From the NCBI GenBank assembly GCA_017453305.1, contig JAFTKJ010000002.1, forward strand, positions 1 through 36,338: 36,338 nt of DNA, in the 5' to 3' direction. The notes beneath the pieces are model-generated. The model saw only the letters and a program-made list of their open reading frames with translations, had not been told where the DNA came from and made no database searches. Positions 6,865 through 15,216 of the stretch are shown in pieces; the first letter of the stretch is position 1, and each line of letters begins with the position of its first letter. The stretch is from Clostridia bacterium. Its GTDB lineage: Bacteria; Bacillota; Clostridia; Oscillospirales; CAG-272. Position numbers and translations under genes: made by a program.

Positions 6865-7980
6865 ATGTTTGAACTTACAAATGAGCAAAGAAAGTGCTTC
6901 GCACTTCCGCCCGTTCTCAATAGTTGGAGGAAAGTTGAAGTTAAAAAAAGTCCACATGATGATTTCTTCACATACGCATATTTAGATGGAAAAAAGATAG
7001 TTAAAGTTATAATGGTGTCCGATATTCCGGGGCACGATAGATACCGTGAATTTGGTGTGGACCAAATTCTTTCAGACGATGGCACAAAAATTCTTCCTAA
7101 GACCAACAAAGGAACCCCACAAAATTTCACATCCTCAAATCTTATAGCGAAAACGTCTATCGGTATGGCGCTTTTATTTGACTCCGGTTATGTTGATGTG
7201 GTTAATATGACCGCCGAGCAAAGTTTTTATCGCTCTTGTTACAACTCTGAGAAGCTTGAAACGCTTAACGATTTTTCAAAATGGGTAGACGACTGGTGCT
7301 ACAACACAGGCGAAAAAGAGCTTTCAGAGATTATTGATTTTTCAAAACGCACAAAAATCCATCAAAAATTTAAGGAAGGTGACTTTTTTAAATTCCGCAT
7401 AAATCGTAGCTTGTTTGGATATGGACGAATCCTTGTTGACTATGCGAAAATGAGAAAAGAAGGGATTCCCTTTTGGGATGGCTTTATGGGAAAGCCTCTT
7501 TGCGTAGCGGTCTATCATTTAGTTACCGAAGATGCAAACGTAAATCCTGCGTTTCTTGTTAATCTTAAAATGATACCGTCACAAATGATTATGGACAATA
7601 TCTTCTATTATGGTGAATGTGTGATTATAGGTAATATTCCAATTTCTCCCGATGAAGATAATTTTACAATTCATTACGGAAGAAGCATGGATGCCCGCAC
7701 AGCAAATTATCTTTATTATCAGTGTGGAAAAACCCATGTTGCCCTTGAGGGCGAAAAAGAATTGTATTTACATGAAGATAAAATATTTGGCGGTTTCAGA
7801 TATAAAGACATTGGATGGAGTTTGAATATTCAACTTCCTATTTTGCTTGAATGCATCAAGAAGGATTCAAATGAACCGTATTGGGATATGATACCTGCTT
7901 GGAGAGCAAATCGAGACTTGAGAAATCCAAAATTCAAGGAAGAACTAAAGCAAATCAAGAAGCAAATGGGCGTTCAATAA
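6865..7980 (+). CDS. Imm26-like immunity protein with an N-terminal extension
   Basis: A 371-residue soluble protein. Residues about 168-290 match the Imm26 pattern as I know it: KEGDFFKFRI, then FGYGRILVDY, then a long hydrophobic strand pair ending in a 'W/Y-G-x-x-x-x-I-G-N-I-P' phrase (YGECVIIGNIPI). Imm26 proteins neutralise polymorphic toxins delivered by competitors. The first 165 residues and the last 80 are not recognised. Start ATG 6865 follows AAAGGAGCG; the in-frame extension upstream would run through the R6 terminator and promoter and is rejected. This is the last gene of the first array: after its stop comes a lone ACATAG (7985-7990) and then unrelated sequence. Confidence 0.68.
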   Translation: MFELTNEQRKCFALPPVLNSWRKVEVKKSPHDDFFTYAYLDGKKIVKVIMVSDIPGHDRYREFGVDQILSDDGTKILPKTNKGTPQNFTSSNLIAKTSIGMALLFDSGYVDVVNMTAEQSFYRSCYNSEKLETLNDFSKWVDDWCYNTGEKELSEIIDFSKRTKIHQKFKEGDFFKFRINRSLFGYGRILVDYAKMRKEGIPFWDGFMGKPLCVAVYHLVTEDANVNPAFLVNLKMIPSQMIMDNIFYYGECVIIGNIPISPDEDNFTIHYGRSMDARTANYLYYQCGKTHVALEGEKELYLHEDKIFGGFRYKDIGWSLNIQLPILLECIKKDSNEPYWDMIPAWRANRDLRNPKFKEELKQIKKQMGVQ

Positions 7981-7984
7981 AATT

Positions 7985-7990
7985 ACATAG
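7985..7990 (+). other. Lone ACATAG: right boundary of the first array
   Basis: The hexamer that opens the spacer repeats (ACATAG in five units, ACATAA in R5) occurs here after the last cassette gene but is not followed by terminator, palindrome or promoter. It marks the edge between AT-rich cassettes and GC-richer chromosome. The 230 bases from here to the next gene hold only the weak extended -10 promoter TGGTATAAT (-10 at 8121-8126) with no convincing -35. Confidence 0.5.
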
Positions 7991-8220
7991 CCTCTTCCCC
8001 CTCATCATTTTCCCCGTCGCCTGCGCGGCGTCTGTCGGTTGTGCTCCTGCGGTATCGGGAAGTAAAGATTTTTTTACCAAAAAGCAAAACATGTTTCTAT
8101 CTTTTTGGCATAAAAAGTGGTATAATGAGAGCAAGGAGCTGCCGCCGGCCGAGAAAACACGTTGTGCGGCTTCGGCTCGGGTGTGTTGACTTCCCGAGAT
8201 TCTACAAGTTGGAGGTACGT

Positions 8221-9456
8221 ATGAACGATAAGCAAGTACTGCGCGATCTGGCGAGCCGCGTAATGGAAATTGCCAACAGCCCCGATATGCAGGAAAAAAG
8301 GCGGCTATGGCGACTTCAAAACAGCTTCAAATGCCCACAACCCCTGATCTATTTGCGCGCGTACGCCTTTGACGAGGCGTTTGATCCCTCGGTGCTGAAA
8401 TGCAGTGACCCCATGCTGCGCAGATATGAAAAGACCCTGCACGAATCCATCTATCGCAGTACCCTTGGTGACGATTTTGTCATTGAGCCTTGGGTAACGC
8501 TTTCTGCCAATTACCGCATGGTCAACAACCAACGGTGGGGCGTTGCTCTTGGAATGAGCGCCAAAACGCGCGTGGGTGGTGCGGCGGCGTTTGCTCCCAT
8601 TCTCAAGGAGGACGAGGAGGATTTTTCCTGCCTCAAGCCCTCGCCTTATGAGATCGACGAGGAAAAGACCGCGCAAAACTACGAAAAGCTGACCGATGCC
8701 TTTGGCGACACCATGCCCGTTTACCTCTCCAAGGAGGGGCCGTTTGGCATGTGGAACGGTGATATTTCCACCGACATTGCCAAGATCTGCGGTTTGGAGC
8801 GCCTGATGTGGGACGTTTACGACAGACCCGAGTGGCTCCACAGCTTGTTGGCGTTTATGCGTGACACCATTTTGGAAAACCACCGCCAAGCAGAAGCTGC
8901 GGGGGGATTTTCGCTTGCCGATCATCAAAACCAGTGCATTCCCTACGCCGAGGAGCTGGACGATCCCAACCCCGGCGTAACGGGTGTCCCCCGCAAAAAG
9001 CTTTGGCGCTTTTTGGCGGCGCAGGAGTTTACCTCCTTTAGTCCCTCGATGTTCTGGGAATTCATTCTGCAATACCAAAAACCGATCATGGAGGAGTTTG
9101 GCATGTGCGCTTACGGGTGCTGTGAAAACCTGACTGACGTGATCCCCTATTTACGCCGCATCAAAAACCTCCGCCGCATTGCCGTATCCCCCTTTGCCGA
9201 CGCGCGCAAATGCGCCGAGCAGATTGGCAAGGATTATATTCTCTCCTTCCGTCCCAACCCCTCGCTGATGGTGGCAAACGGGCTGGACGAGGATTTGGTT
9301 CGCAGGTACATGCGTGAGCACTTTGACATTTTCAAGGAAAACGGCAACTATTTTGACATTACGCTCAAGGACGTAGAAACGGTCAGCAACCACCCCGAAA
9401 ATATCAAGCGATGGACAGAGATCGTACGCGAGGAGATCGTACGCGCGTTTGGATAA
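8221..9456 (+). CDS. Uroporphyrinogen decarboxylase-like (URO-D fold) protein
   Basis: A 411-residue soluble protein of the broad URO-D/methyltransferase superfamily. The C-terminal barrel shows the familiar phrases YGCCENLTD (about residue 300) and a following strand AVSPFAD. Members of this divergent branch are frequent in gut Clostridia and often sit by sugar-degradation genes; they are unlikely to be true HemE and may act on corrinoid or methyl substrates, but the reaction is unknown. ATG 8221 follows TTGGAGGT. It is the first GC-rich gene right of the cassette array and may be co-transcribed with the DUF1963 gene 79 bases downstream. Confidence 0.7.
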   Translation: MNDKQVLRDLASRVMEIANSPDMQEKRRLWRLQNSFKCPQPLIYLRAYAFDEAFDPSVLKCSDPMLRRYEKTLHESIYRSTLGDDFVIEPWVTLSANYRMVNNQRWGVALGMSAKTRVGGAAAFAPILKEDEEDFSCLKPSPYEIDEEKTAQNYEKLTDAFGDTMPVYLSKEGPFGMWNGDISTDIAKICGLERLMWDVYDRPEWLHSLLAFMRDTILENHRQAEAAGGFSLADHQNQCIPYAEELDDPNPGVTGVPRKKLWRFLAAQEFTSFSPSMFWEFILQYQKPIMEEFGMCAYGCCENLTDVIPYLRRIKNLRRIAVSPFADARKCAEQIGKDYILSFRPNPSLMVANGLDEDLVRRYMREHFDIFKENGNYFDITLKDVETVSNHPENIKRWTEIVREEIVRAFG

Positions 9457-9535
9457 GTTCTGTCTGCACCGCCGCTTCTTCCTCCCCAAAAACGTATATC
9501 CAAATAATTATTACCATACAAAAGGAGATCAGACG

Positions 9536-10420
9536 ATGTTTGGTTTTTTGAAAAATTTGAAAAAGAAGCCCTCCGTCGACTTTGACGCCGTGCTGGAATC
9601 TGTCCTGCGGAACGAGATATCCGTGGTTGCATGCCCCGCCTCCGCAAACGGCTCCCCCTGCCGCAGTAAATTCGGCGGCAAGCCCGCGCTCCCCGCAGGC
9701 TTTGAGTGGCCCAGATACGAGGCAGCGGACGAAGAAGGCGAAACAGCGGCAAGACCGCTCTCCTTCCTCTGTCAGATCAATCTGAGAGAGGTCAGCGCCT
9801 ACGATACGGAGGATCTGCTCCCCAAAACCGGCTTGCTCCTTTTCTTTTACGAGCAGGAGTCAGGCTGTTGGGGCTTTGATCCCGAGGACGACGGTTGCTC
9901 TCGCGTGTTCTACTTTGAGGACGTTGACAAGCTTTCCGCAACGGCACTCCCCTTGGATCTGAAGGAGGAATACGTTGTCAAGGAATATGATCTGGCATTC
10001 TCGTCAAAACCCTCCTATCCGAGCTACGAGGAGTTGGAATATCACTCGGACGCAATTTGCGATTGGGACGATTACGACGAAGCGGTGGAAAACAAGGGCT
10101 ACGAAATCAACAACGAGCGCCACAAGTTGCTTGGATATGCGGATCCCATACAGAGCGAAATGCTGACCGAGTGCGAAAGAACCATGCGCGGCTTGTACTG
10201 CGGTAATGCGGAAAGCTATCGCAAAACCTCCAAGGAGGAAGCCCGCGAGATCGAAGAAGCGGCACGCGATTGGACACTGCTGTTTCAGATGGCTTCGATT
10301 GAGGACGAGGACTTTGAATTGATGTTTGGCGACCTTGGTGACCTTTACTTTTATATCCGCAAGCAGGATCTCAAGGAGCGCCGCTTTGATAAGGCGTGGC
10401 TCGTTTTGCAGTGCGGATAA
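9536..10420 (+). CDS. DUF1963 (YwqG-like) protein
   Basis: A 294-residue soluble, acidic protein of the DUF1963/YwqG family. The family pattern is visible: SKFGGKPALPAGFEWP near residues 45-60, then PLSFLCQINL, then a long region ending in a D-x-G-x-x-YFYI strand (GDLGDLYFYI) near the C-terminus. Family function is not established. Start ATG 9536 follows AAAAGGAGATC. It ends at a strong convergent terminator (10465-10515). Close behind the UroD-like gene, so possibly the same transcript. Confidence 0.82.
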   Translation: MFGFLKNLKKKPSVDFDAVLESVLRNEISVVACPASANGSPCRSKFGGKPALPAGFEWPRYEAADEEGETAARPLSFLCQINLREVSAYDTEDLLPKTGLLLFFYEQESGCWGFDPEDDGCSRVFYFEDVDKLSATALPLDLKEEYVVKEYDLAFSSKPSYPSYEELEYHSDAICDWDDYDEAVENKGYEINNERHKLLGYADPIQSEMLTECERTMRGLYCGNAESYRKTSKEEAREIEEAARDWTLLFQMASIEDEDFELMFGDLGDLYFYIRKQDLKERRFDKAWLVLQCG

Positions 10421-10464
10421 TGCCAAACTGTTCTTCTATAGCTGTAGTATAAATAAAAAAATTG

Positions 10465-10515
10465 AAAGAGACAGTCTCAAATGCGTTTTGCACTTGAGAC
10501 TGTCTCTTTTTAGAC
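10465..10515. terminator. Convergent bidirectional terminator
   Basis: A 16-bp perfect stem (AAAGAGACAGTCTCAA and its complement, 10465-10509) with three further pairs and a short T-rich loop. A-rich sequence lies on the left and TTTTTAG on the right, so it works in both directions between the DUF1963 gene and the minus-strand lipoprotein gene. Confidence 0.88.
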
Positions 10516-10525
10516 TTTGATTCCA

Positions 10526-12325
10526 TTACGGAATATTTACGGTGCAGATCTTATAGACGTTGGTGGAACGGATTCCCTCGGAGCTTGCTACGTACATCAC
10601 CAGCTGAAATTCGCCCGTCACGCCCTCGGGAAGCGTCAAAGTCACGTTGCCGCAGTTCAGCACAAACGCCTCACTCGCAAAGGTGACCGTGGGTGTTTGA
10701 ATTCCATCAAAGTGGATCAAGCCCGATGCGTCCTGCAGGGCAAATGCCAGATGATACGCCTCGTCTGCTTCAAACAACTGCAGATCGTTCACCCGGGCGG
10801 TGGCGGCGGTGATACTCACGCTGCCCTCCCCGATCTGATGAGCAACCACAACGTCGGCAAGATCTCCAAACGAGATCAGCGGTGTTTCCTGTTCATCAGG
10901 CCTTACGCTTGGATCGCGTTCAATGGCAGGAGCGCTTGCCCATTCATCGATCTTCACCATCAGATTTTGGAAGTTCTCTCCCTCAATGGCAACGGCTTTG
11001 TAGCAATCCTCATTGGTGCGTACGCCGTAACCGTTCCAGCGGAAGCCTTCGTTGACCGCTTCGGCAATCTGCTTGGCGGAAATCAAGTTTTCCTTGATCA
11101 CATCCAAAGGCTCCACGCATTCCAATTTCCAATCCTGAACGGTCTTCAGAAGTGCCTGAATTGCCTCTTCCTCACTTTGTGCCTGAACCGAAAGAAACAG
11201 ATCTGCCTCGGTACCGACAACCGACTCCCATGTGTGAACGTCTCGCAGCGTAACGCCGTTGGCATCGGTCTCGCTATGCTTTACAACAGTTCCGTCCGCA
11301 AGGATCAGAGCCGCCGCCTCGCCCGTTTTGATGCCGCGATAGTTGGAAAATGCGCCCAGCGTAAGAACAAAGGCGTATTCGGTGCTTTCCTCGGCGTTGA
11401 TGGTGATGTTCAAAATATCTGCCGTGTGCGCACGGTCGGAAATGGAAACTCCGCTGATGCCGCGCACGTCCTCGATGTTCTGCGTAGCGCCCATGCAAAG
11501 TGCATCGGTCACCACAACGAACCAAATATCAAACGGATAACCGAGCGCCTCGTTTTCCACGTTGTAGCGAAGCTCGGCGCACTCCCATCGCCCGTTGTTA
11601 TTGATGGCACTGAAGCCGCGGTAGGACTGCTTACTTGCGTCCGTTCCGCTCGGCATTTGATACATATACTCGTAGCGCTTGTTCTTGACGTAGACGGCGC
11701 GTGTTTGATAACCGTCGTGATTCTTTCGCAGGATCTCGTACTGCTCCTCGCCGTCCTCCGTGCGCGTGCGATAGCACACAAAGGTGAAAACGTCCTCACG
11801 CGCAATGAGCAGGTCACTGTTCTCCTCCACGTGGAGCAGCAGATCGCCGCCCGTGCTGGTAACATCCTTTGCCCAAGTATCGACCACGCGAACGGACTCC
11901 TTCATGTATTGAATATATTCGGCACATCTTTCGGCAGTCTCTACCGATTGACGCACGGTTTCATCAAATTGCGTAAAGTGTCTCGACCAGGTTTGGATAT
12001 CATCCTCGGTGTAGGTAACGTCGGATAGCGGCACGGTGGCGGAAAGTGCTTGCAGGATTGATCTGCCATCGGCAGCCATTGCCTTCATGTCCTCCTCGGC
12101 ACCTGCAAAAATGCCGTCATTGCCATCGATCAACCGATCCGCCATGCGCTCGTTTGCCAGGGCAAGCTTGGCACCTGCCAAGCCCGTGACGGCGTTTGCG
12201 GCGTTCGGGTTGCTCGGGGCATTTGGATTGCTCGGGTCATTTGGATTGTTCGGGTCTGCGCATCCGACCAAACATACGGAAAGCAACAGGACAACGGCCA
12301 GAATCCATACGATTGTTTTTTTCAT
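10526..12325 (-). CDS. Large uncharacterised lipoprotein
   Basis: A 599-residue secreted lipoprotein. The N-terminus has KKT, a hydrophobic helix and the lipobox LVGC (cysteine at about residue 22). A low-complexity tether of Pro-Asn-Ser/Ala repeats follows (about residues 23-43), coded by an imperfect 18-bp tandem repeat. The mature part is acidic and shows no recognised domain; a helical region (about 60-160) precedes beta-rich sequence. Start ATG follows AGGAGAAAAGCT. It lies 50 bases after gtrA on the same strand, so it is probably at the end of the flavin reductase-cysS-gtrA run. Ends at the convergent terminator. Role unknown; extracytoplasmic binding or surface function is likely. Confidence 0.8.
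   Translation of the reverse strand: MKKTIVWILAVVLLLSVCLVGCADPNNPNDPSNPNAPSNPNAANAVTGLAGAKLALANERMADRLIDGNDGIFAGAEEDMKAMAADGRSILQALSATVPLSDVTYTEDDIQTWSRHFTQFDETVRQSVETAERCAEYIQYMKESVRVVDTWAKDVTSTGGDLLLHVEENSDLLIAREDVFTFVCYRTRTEDGEEQYEILRKNHDGYQTRAVYVKNKRYEYMYQMPSGTDASKQSYRGFSAINNNGRWECAELRYNVENEALGYPFDIWFVVVTDALCMGATQNIEDVRGISGVSISDRAHTADILNITINAEESTEYAFVLTLGAFSNYRGIKTGEAAALILADGTVVKHSETDANGVTLRDVHTWESVVGTEADLFLSVQAQSEEEAIQALLKTVQDWKLECVEPLDVIKENLISAKQIAEAVNEGFRWNGYGVRTNEDCYKAVAIEGENFQNLMVKIDEWASAPAIERDPSVRPDEQETPLISFGDLADVVVAHQIGEGSVSITAATARVNDLQLFEADEAYHLAFALQDASGLIHFDGIQTPTVTFASEAFVLNCGNVTLTLPEGVTGEFQLVMYVASSEGIRSTNVYKICTVNIP
12204..12257 (-). repeat. 18-bp tandem repeat coding the lipoprotein tether
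   Basis: About three imperfect copies of an 18-bp unit (plus-strand form TTGGATTGCTCGGGTCAT) in frame within the lipoprotein gene. Each adds the peptide D/A-P-S-N-P-N. Copy number could vary by slippage and change tether length without a frameshift. Confidence 0.7.
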
Positions 12326-12374
12326 AGCTTTTCTCCTTTTTGTTTTTTAAGCTGGGGGAAAAGATTCCAATTCT

Positions 12375-12893
12375 TTATTGGTTTTCTTTTTTGAAAACGA
12401 ACAGCTTACTGATGATATAATTGCAAACGATGACAACGACTGCCGCCACAAGCTTGGAAAGGATCTCGCACAAATTCAAGGTTCTGCCAAGAACCTCGGT
12501 GGCAGTCCAGGTGGGCAGGAGCACGCCAAGCCCCAAGGTTAAACCAAAGGTAATGACGTAATCCAAGCCGAGGGTGACCACACGTCCGCCCGCGAAGGTG
12601 ACCAGCTGCTTTGACATGCGGGTGGAACGGTCTGCCTCGGTAAAGACCCATGCGCGATTGGTGAAAAACGCAAACAGCACCGCACAGACCCATTGGATGA
12701 TCTGCGCCGCCGTATAGAGCACGACGTAACGCGTGCCCGTAACCTCGTCGACAGGGATCTCAAAGATCGCACGACCACCAAGCAACACGGCGTAATAGAC
12801 GCCCCAGCCGACAAAGGTGGTCAAAACGCCGAACACAAGGTACAACAGCACCTCACGGTGCTTGGAAAGCAATTCCCTTATCCGAGCGATCAT
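12375..12893 (-). CDS. GtrA-like membrane protein
   Basis: A 172-residue protein of the GtrA family with four membrane segments (about residues 15-37, 58-82, 100-125, 140-165). Typical phrases are YLVFGVLTTFVGWGVYY at the N-terminus, FFTNRAWVF in the middle and CNYIISKLFVF at the end. GtrA proteins are thought to move lipid-linked sugars across the membrane for cell-surface glycosylation. Its ATG overlaps the cysS stop codon (ATGA), so translation is coupled to cysS. That is an unusual pairing, with no glycosyltransferase next to it here. Confidence 0.9.
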   Translation of the reverse strand: MIARIRELLSKHREVLLYLVFGVLTTFVGWGVYYAVLLGGRAIFEIPVDEVTGTRYVVLYTAAQIIQWVCAVLFAFFTNRAWVFTEADRSTRMSKQLVTFAGGRVVTLGLDYVITFGLTLGLGVLLPTWTATEVLGRTLNLCEILSKLVAAVVVIVCNYIISKLFVFKKENQ

Positions 12894-14332
12894 TCCTTGC
12901 CCTCAATGCGGAAGGTGGTGCCCTCCTTGGAATCGATCAGCGTCACGCCCTTTTCCAGGAGGTATGCGCGGATACGGTCTGCCTCGGCGTAGTTCTTTGC
13001 CGCCTTGGCTTGCTTGCGTTCCTCGATCAGCTTTTCGATCTCGGCGACGAAGGGATCGTCCGAGACGGGCGCTTTTGCCGCCTCGACGTTCTTTTCCTCA
13101 TTCAGCTTTGCGGCATGCTCCAAAAGTCCCAGGCAGAGCACGCGGTCAAAGTCGGCAAGAAGTGCGCGCTTGGTGGCATCGTTGGTCTTTGCCTTGAGCA
13201 CGTCGTAAATTGCCGTAACAGCCAGGGAGGTGTTCAGGTCGTTATCCAAGGACTTGACAAAGCCTGCCTTTTGCTCCTCGAATACAGTGGGATCGATCTC
13301 GCCCTCCTCCTTGAGGGAGGCAATGCGTGCGATCAGCTTGTTGTACGCCACCTTTGCGTTCTCCATGTTCTCCCAGGAGAACACGAGCGACTTACGGTAG
13401 TGCGATTGCAGGCAGAAGAAGCGGTAGACCATGGGATCAAAGCCCTTTTCGGTCAAAAGGGACACGGTGAGGAACTCGCCCTTGGACTTACTCATCTTGC
13501 CCGAATTGGTATTCAGGTGCAGAACGTGGAACCAATAGTTGCACCACTTGTGTCCAAGGAGCGCCTCGGATTGCGCGATCTCGTTGGTGTGGTGGGGAAA
13601 GGCGTTATCAATACCACCGCAGTGAATGTCCAAGCGCTCGCCCAGGTGCTTCATGCTGATGCAGGAGCACTCGATATGCCAGCCGGGGTAACCGATGCCC
13701 CAGGGGCTGTTCCACTTCAATTCCTGATCGTCAAACTTGGACTTGGTGAACCACAAAACGAAATCCGCCTTGTTGCGCTTGTTGCCGTCAGCCTCTACGC
13801 CCTCGCGCACGCCGACCTCCAGGTCCTCCTCCTCAAAGTTGTGGAATACGTAGTACTGCTTCAGCTTGGAGGTGTCAAAATAAATATTTCCGCCTGCCTC
13901 GTACGCGTATCCCTTTTCGAGCAAGGACTCAATGACCTTGATAAACTCGTCAATGCAGGAGGTTGCAGGCTCCACCACCTCGGGGCGGCGGATGTTGAGC
14001 GCGTTGCAATCCTCAAAGAATTTTTCGGTGTAGAATTGCGCGATCTCCATAACGGTCTTCTTTTCGCGCTTGGCGCCCTTGAGCATTTTGTCCTCGCCCG
14101 TGTCGGCATCAGAGGTCAGATGTCCTACGTCAGTGATATTCATCACGCGCGTAACGTCATATCCCAGATAGCGCAGATAGCGGTCGAGAATATCCTCCAT
14201 GATATAGGTGCGCAAATTTCCAATATGTGCAAAGTGGTAGACCGTAGGACCGCAGGTGTACATGCTGACCTTGCCCGCCTCGTTGGGAATAAACTCTTCT
14301 TTGGTTCTGCTGAGTGAATTGTAAAGTTGCAT
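12890..14332 (-). CDS. cysS: Cysteine-tRNA ligase
   Basis: A full-length (480-residue) class I cysteinyl-tRNA synthetase, which charges tRNA-Cys in the cytoplasm. Visible signatures: zinc ligand Cys27 in YTCGPTVY, the HIGH-like HIGN at residues 36-39, the second zinc/catalytic region GWHIECSCISMKHLG, the HCGGIDNAFPHHTNE block, and KMSKS at 279-283, followed by the DALR and C-terminal domains. Start ATG follows AAAAGGAGATACACG. It is 53 bases downstream of the flavin reductase gene and overlaps gtrA. No T-box leader can be seen in that short gap, so control must come from further upstream. Confidence 0.97.
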   Translation of the reverse strand: MQLYNSLSRTKEEFIPNEAGKVSMYTCGPTVYHFAHIGNLRTYIMEDILDRYLRYLGYDVTRVMNITDVGHLTSDADTGEDKMLKGAKREKKTVMEIAQFYTEKFFEDCNALNIRRPEVVEPATSCIDEFIKVIESLLEKGYAYEAGGNIYFDTSKLKQYYVFHNFEEEDLEVGVREGVEADGNKRNKADFVLWFTKSKFDDQELKWNSPWGIGYPGWHIECSCISMKHLGERLDIHCGGIDNAFPHHTNEIAQSEALLGHKWCNYWFHVLHLNTNSGKMSKSKGEFLTVSLLTEKGFDPMVYRFFCLQSHYRKSLVFSWENMENAKVAYNKLIARIASLKEEGEIDPTVFEEQKAGFVKSLDNDLNTSLAVTAIYDVLKAKTNDATKRALLADFDRVLCLGLLEHAAKLNEEKNVEAAKAPVSDDPFVAEIEKLIEERKQAKAAKNYAEADRIRAYLLEKGVTLIDSKEGTTFRIEGKE

Positions 14333-14385
14333 CGTGTATCTCCTTTTGGCGTGAGAGCATTCGCACGCCGATGTGATTGATTCTT

Positions 14386-14973
14386 TTATTTCTTTTTACC
14401 CTGCGGCTTCTTTTTCTTTTTCGCAACCGAAAATCCAAAGCCGCCTATGCGCTTGCCAAGCTCAAAATAGTCGCCGTGCGCGTACGCAACAAGTCCTGCC
14501 CGATCCAGACGGAGCTTGCCGTCGCTGCCGATCAGCGCTTCGTCCACGTCAATGGCAACGATATCGGCAAGGAACATATCGTGCGAGCCGAGCGGAAGAA
14601 CGTCGGTCACCCGACACTCCAACACCAGCGGCGAGTCGGCAAGAACGGGACAGTCGATCTCGGTCGCACGTTCCCTTTCCAGGTGACATCGCTCAAATTT
14701 GTCGATCTTGGCGCCCGTGTGCACACCGCAAAAATCTGCCGCGCGCACCAATGAGGTCGTGGTGAGATTGATGGCAAAAACACCGCTTTTTTTGATGATC
14801 TCGTAGGAATGGCGCGAGGGACGCACCGAAATGTAGGTCTTTGGCGGAATGGTGTTGGTAATTCCCGTCCACGCCACGGTGAACACGTTCTCCTGCCCTT
14901 CGTGGGCACAGGTCACCATTGTGGGCGGCACCGGCGAGAGCAACGCCCCACCCTTCCATTTTACTTTTGCCAT
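14386..14973 (-). CDS. Flavin reductase-like FMN-binding protein
   Basis: A 195-residue protein of the flavin reductase/flavoredoxin family (split beta-barrel FMN-binding fold). Family phrases are visible: PVPPTMVTC near the N-terminus, FTVAWTGITNTIPPKTYISVRPSRHSY with the strand-turn that binds flavin phosphate, then FAINL and DFCGVHTGAKIDKF. The last 12 residues are mostly lysine (KKKKKPQGKKK), an unusual basic tail. Start ATG 14973 is spaced seven bases from GGGGGAG; the in-frame GTG six bases upstream is too close to that site. A canonical promoter lies at 15018-15046. First gene of the minus-strand run leading to cysS. Confidence 0.88.
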   Translation of the reverse strand: MAKVKWKGGALLSPVPPTMVTCAHEGQENVFTVAWTGITNTIPPKTYISVRPSRHSYEIIKKSGVFAINLTTTSLVRAADFCGVHTGAKIDKFERCHLERERATEIDCPVLADSPLVLECRVTDVLPLGSHDMFLADIVAIDVDEALIGSDGKLRLDRAGLVAYAHGDYFELGKRIGGFGFSVAKKKKKPQGKKK

Positions 14974-15017
14974 GGGCACACTCCCCCTTTCCCCAAAGCG
15001 CCTTGATTGGTAATAGC

Positions 15018-15046
15018 ATTATACCACATCCCGCGCCCCTTGTCAA
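15018..15046 (-). promoter_or_regulatory. Promoter of the flavin reductase-cysS run
   Basis: On the minus strand, -35 TTGACA (15041-15046), 17-bp spacing and -10 TATAAT (15018-15023) with the TGG extension. The only strong promoter seen upstream of this run of four genes. Confidence 0.85.
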
Positions 15047-15166
15047 GTTGAATATGATGAAGAGATTTGTTTTTTTCTGCGTGCCAACTCCAAGCTGCGT
15101 GCAAAAAAACGCTTTGGACGCACAAAGTCCGACGCCTGTGCAAGAGGATTGTATACACCTGCATCG

Positions 15167-15212
15167 AAAAAGCACCCCATCCCCGATAAATTTGGGAATG
15201 CGAGTGCTTTTC
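15167..15212 (-). terminator. Terminator of the MFS-GH2 gene
   Basis: Minus-strand hairpin AAAAGCAC ... GTGCTTTTT with an inner GC-rich stem (CATTCCC with GGGGATG). It starts five bases after the stop of the fusion gene and ends in a T run. Confidence 0.8.
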
Positions 15213-15216
15213 TTGG

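Noticed and set aside
10517-12028. 503-residue plus-strand frame opposite the lipoprotein gene
   Set aside because: The minus-strand frame has a lipobox, ribosome site and proper terminator; this one begins in the terminator region without any start signal.
13010-14317. 435-residue plus-strand frame opposite cysS
   Set aside because: A shadow frame of a highly conserved, complete cysteinyl-tRNA synthetase; no ribosome site and no recognisable protein features.
14333-14385. T-box leader in front of cysS
   Set aside because: The gap to the upstream gene is only 53 bases, with no room for specifier and antiterminator stems.
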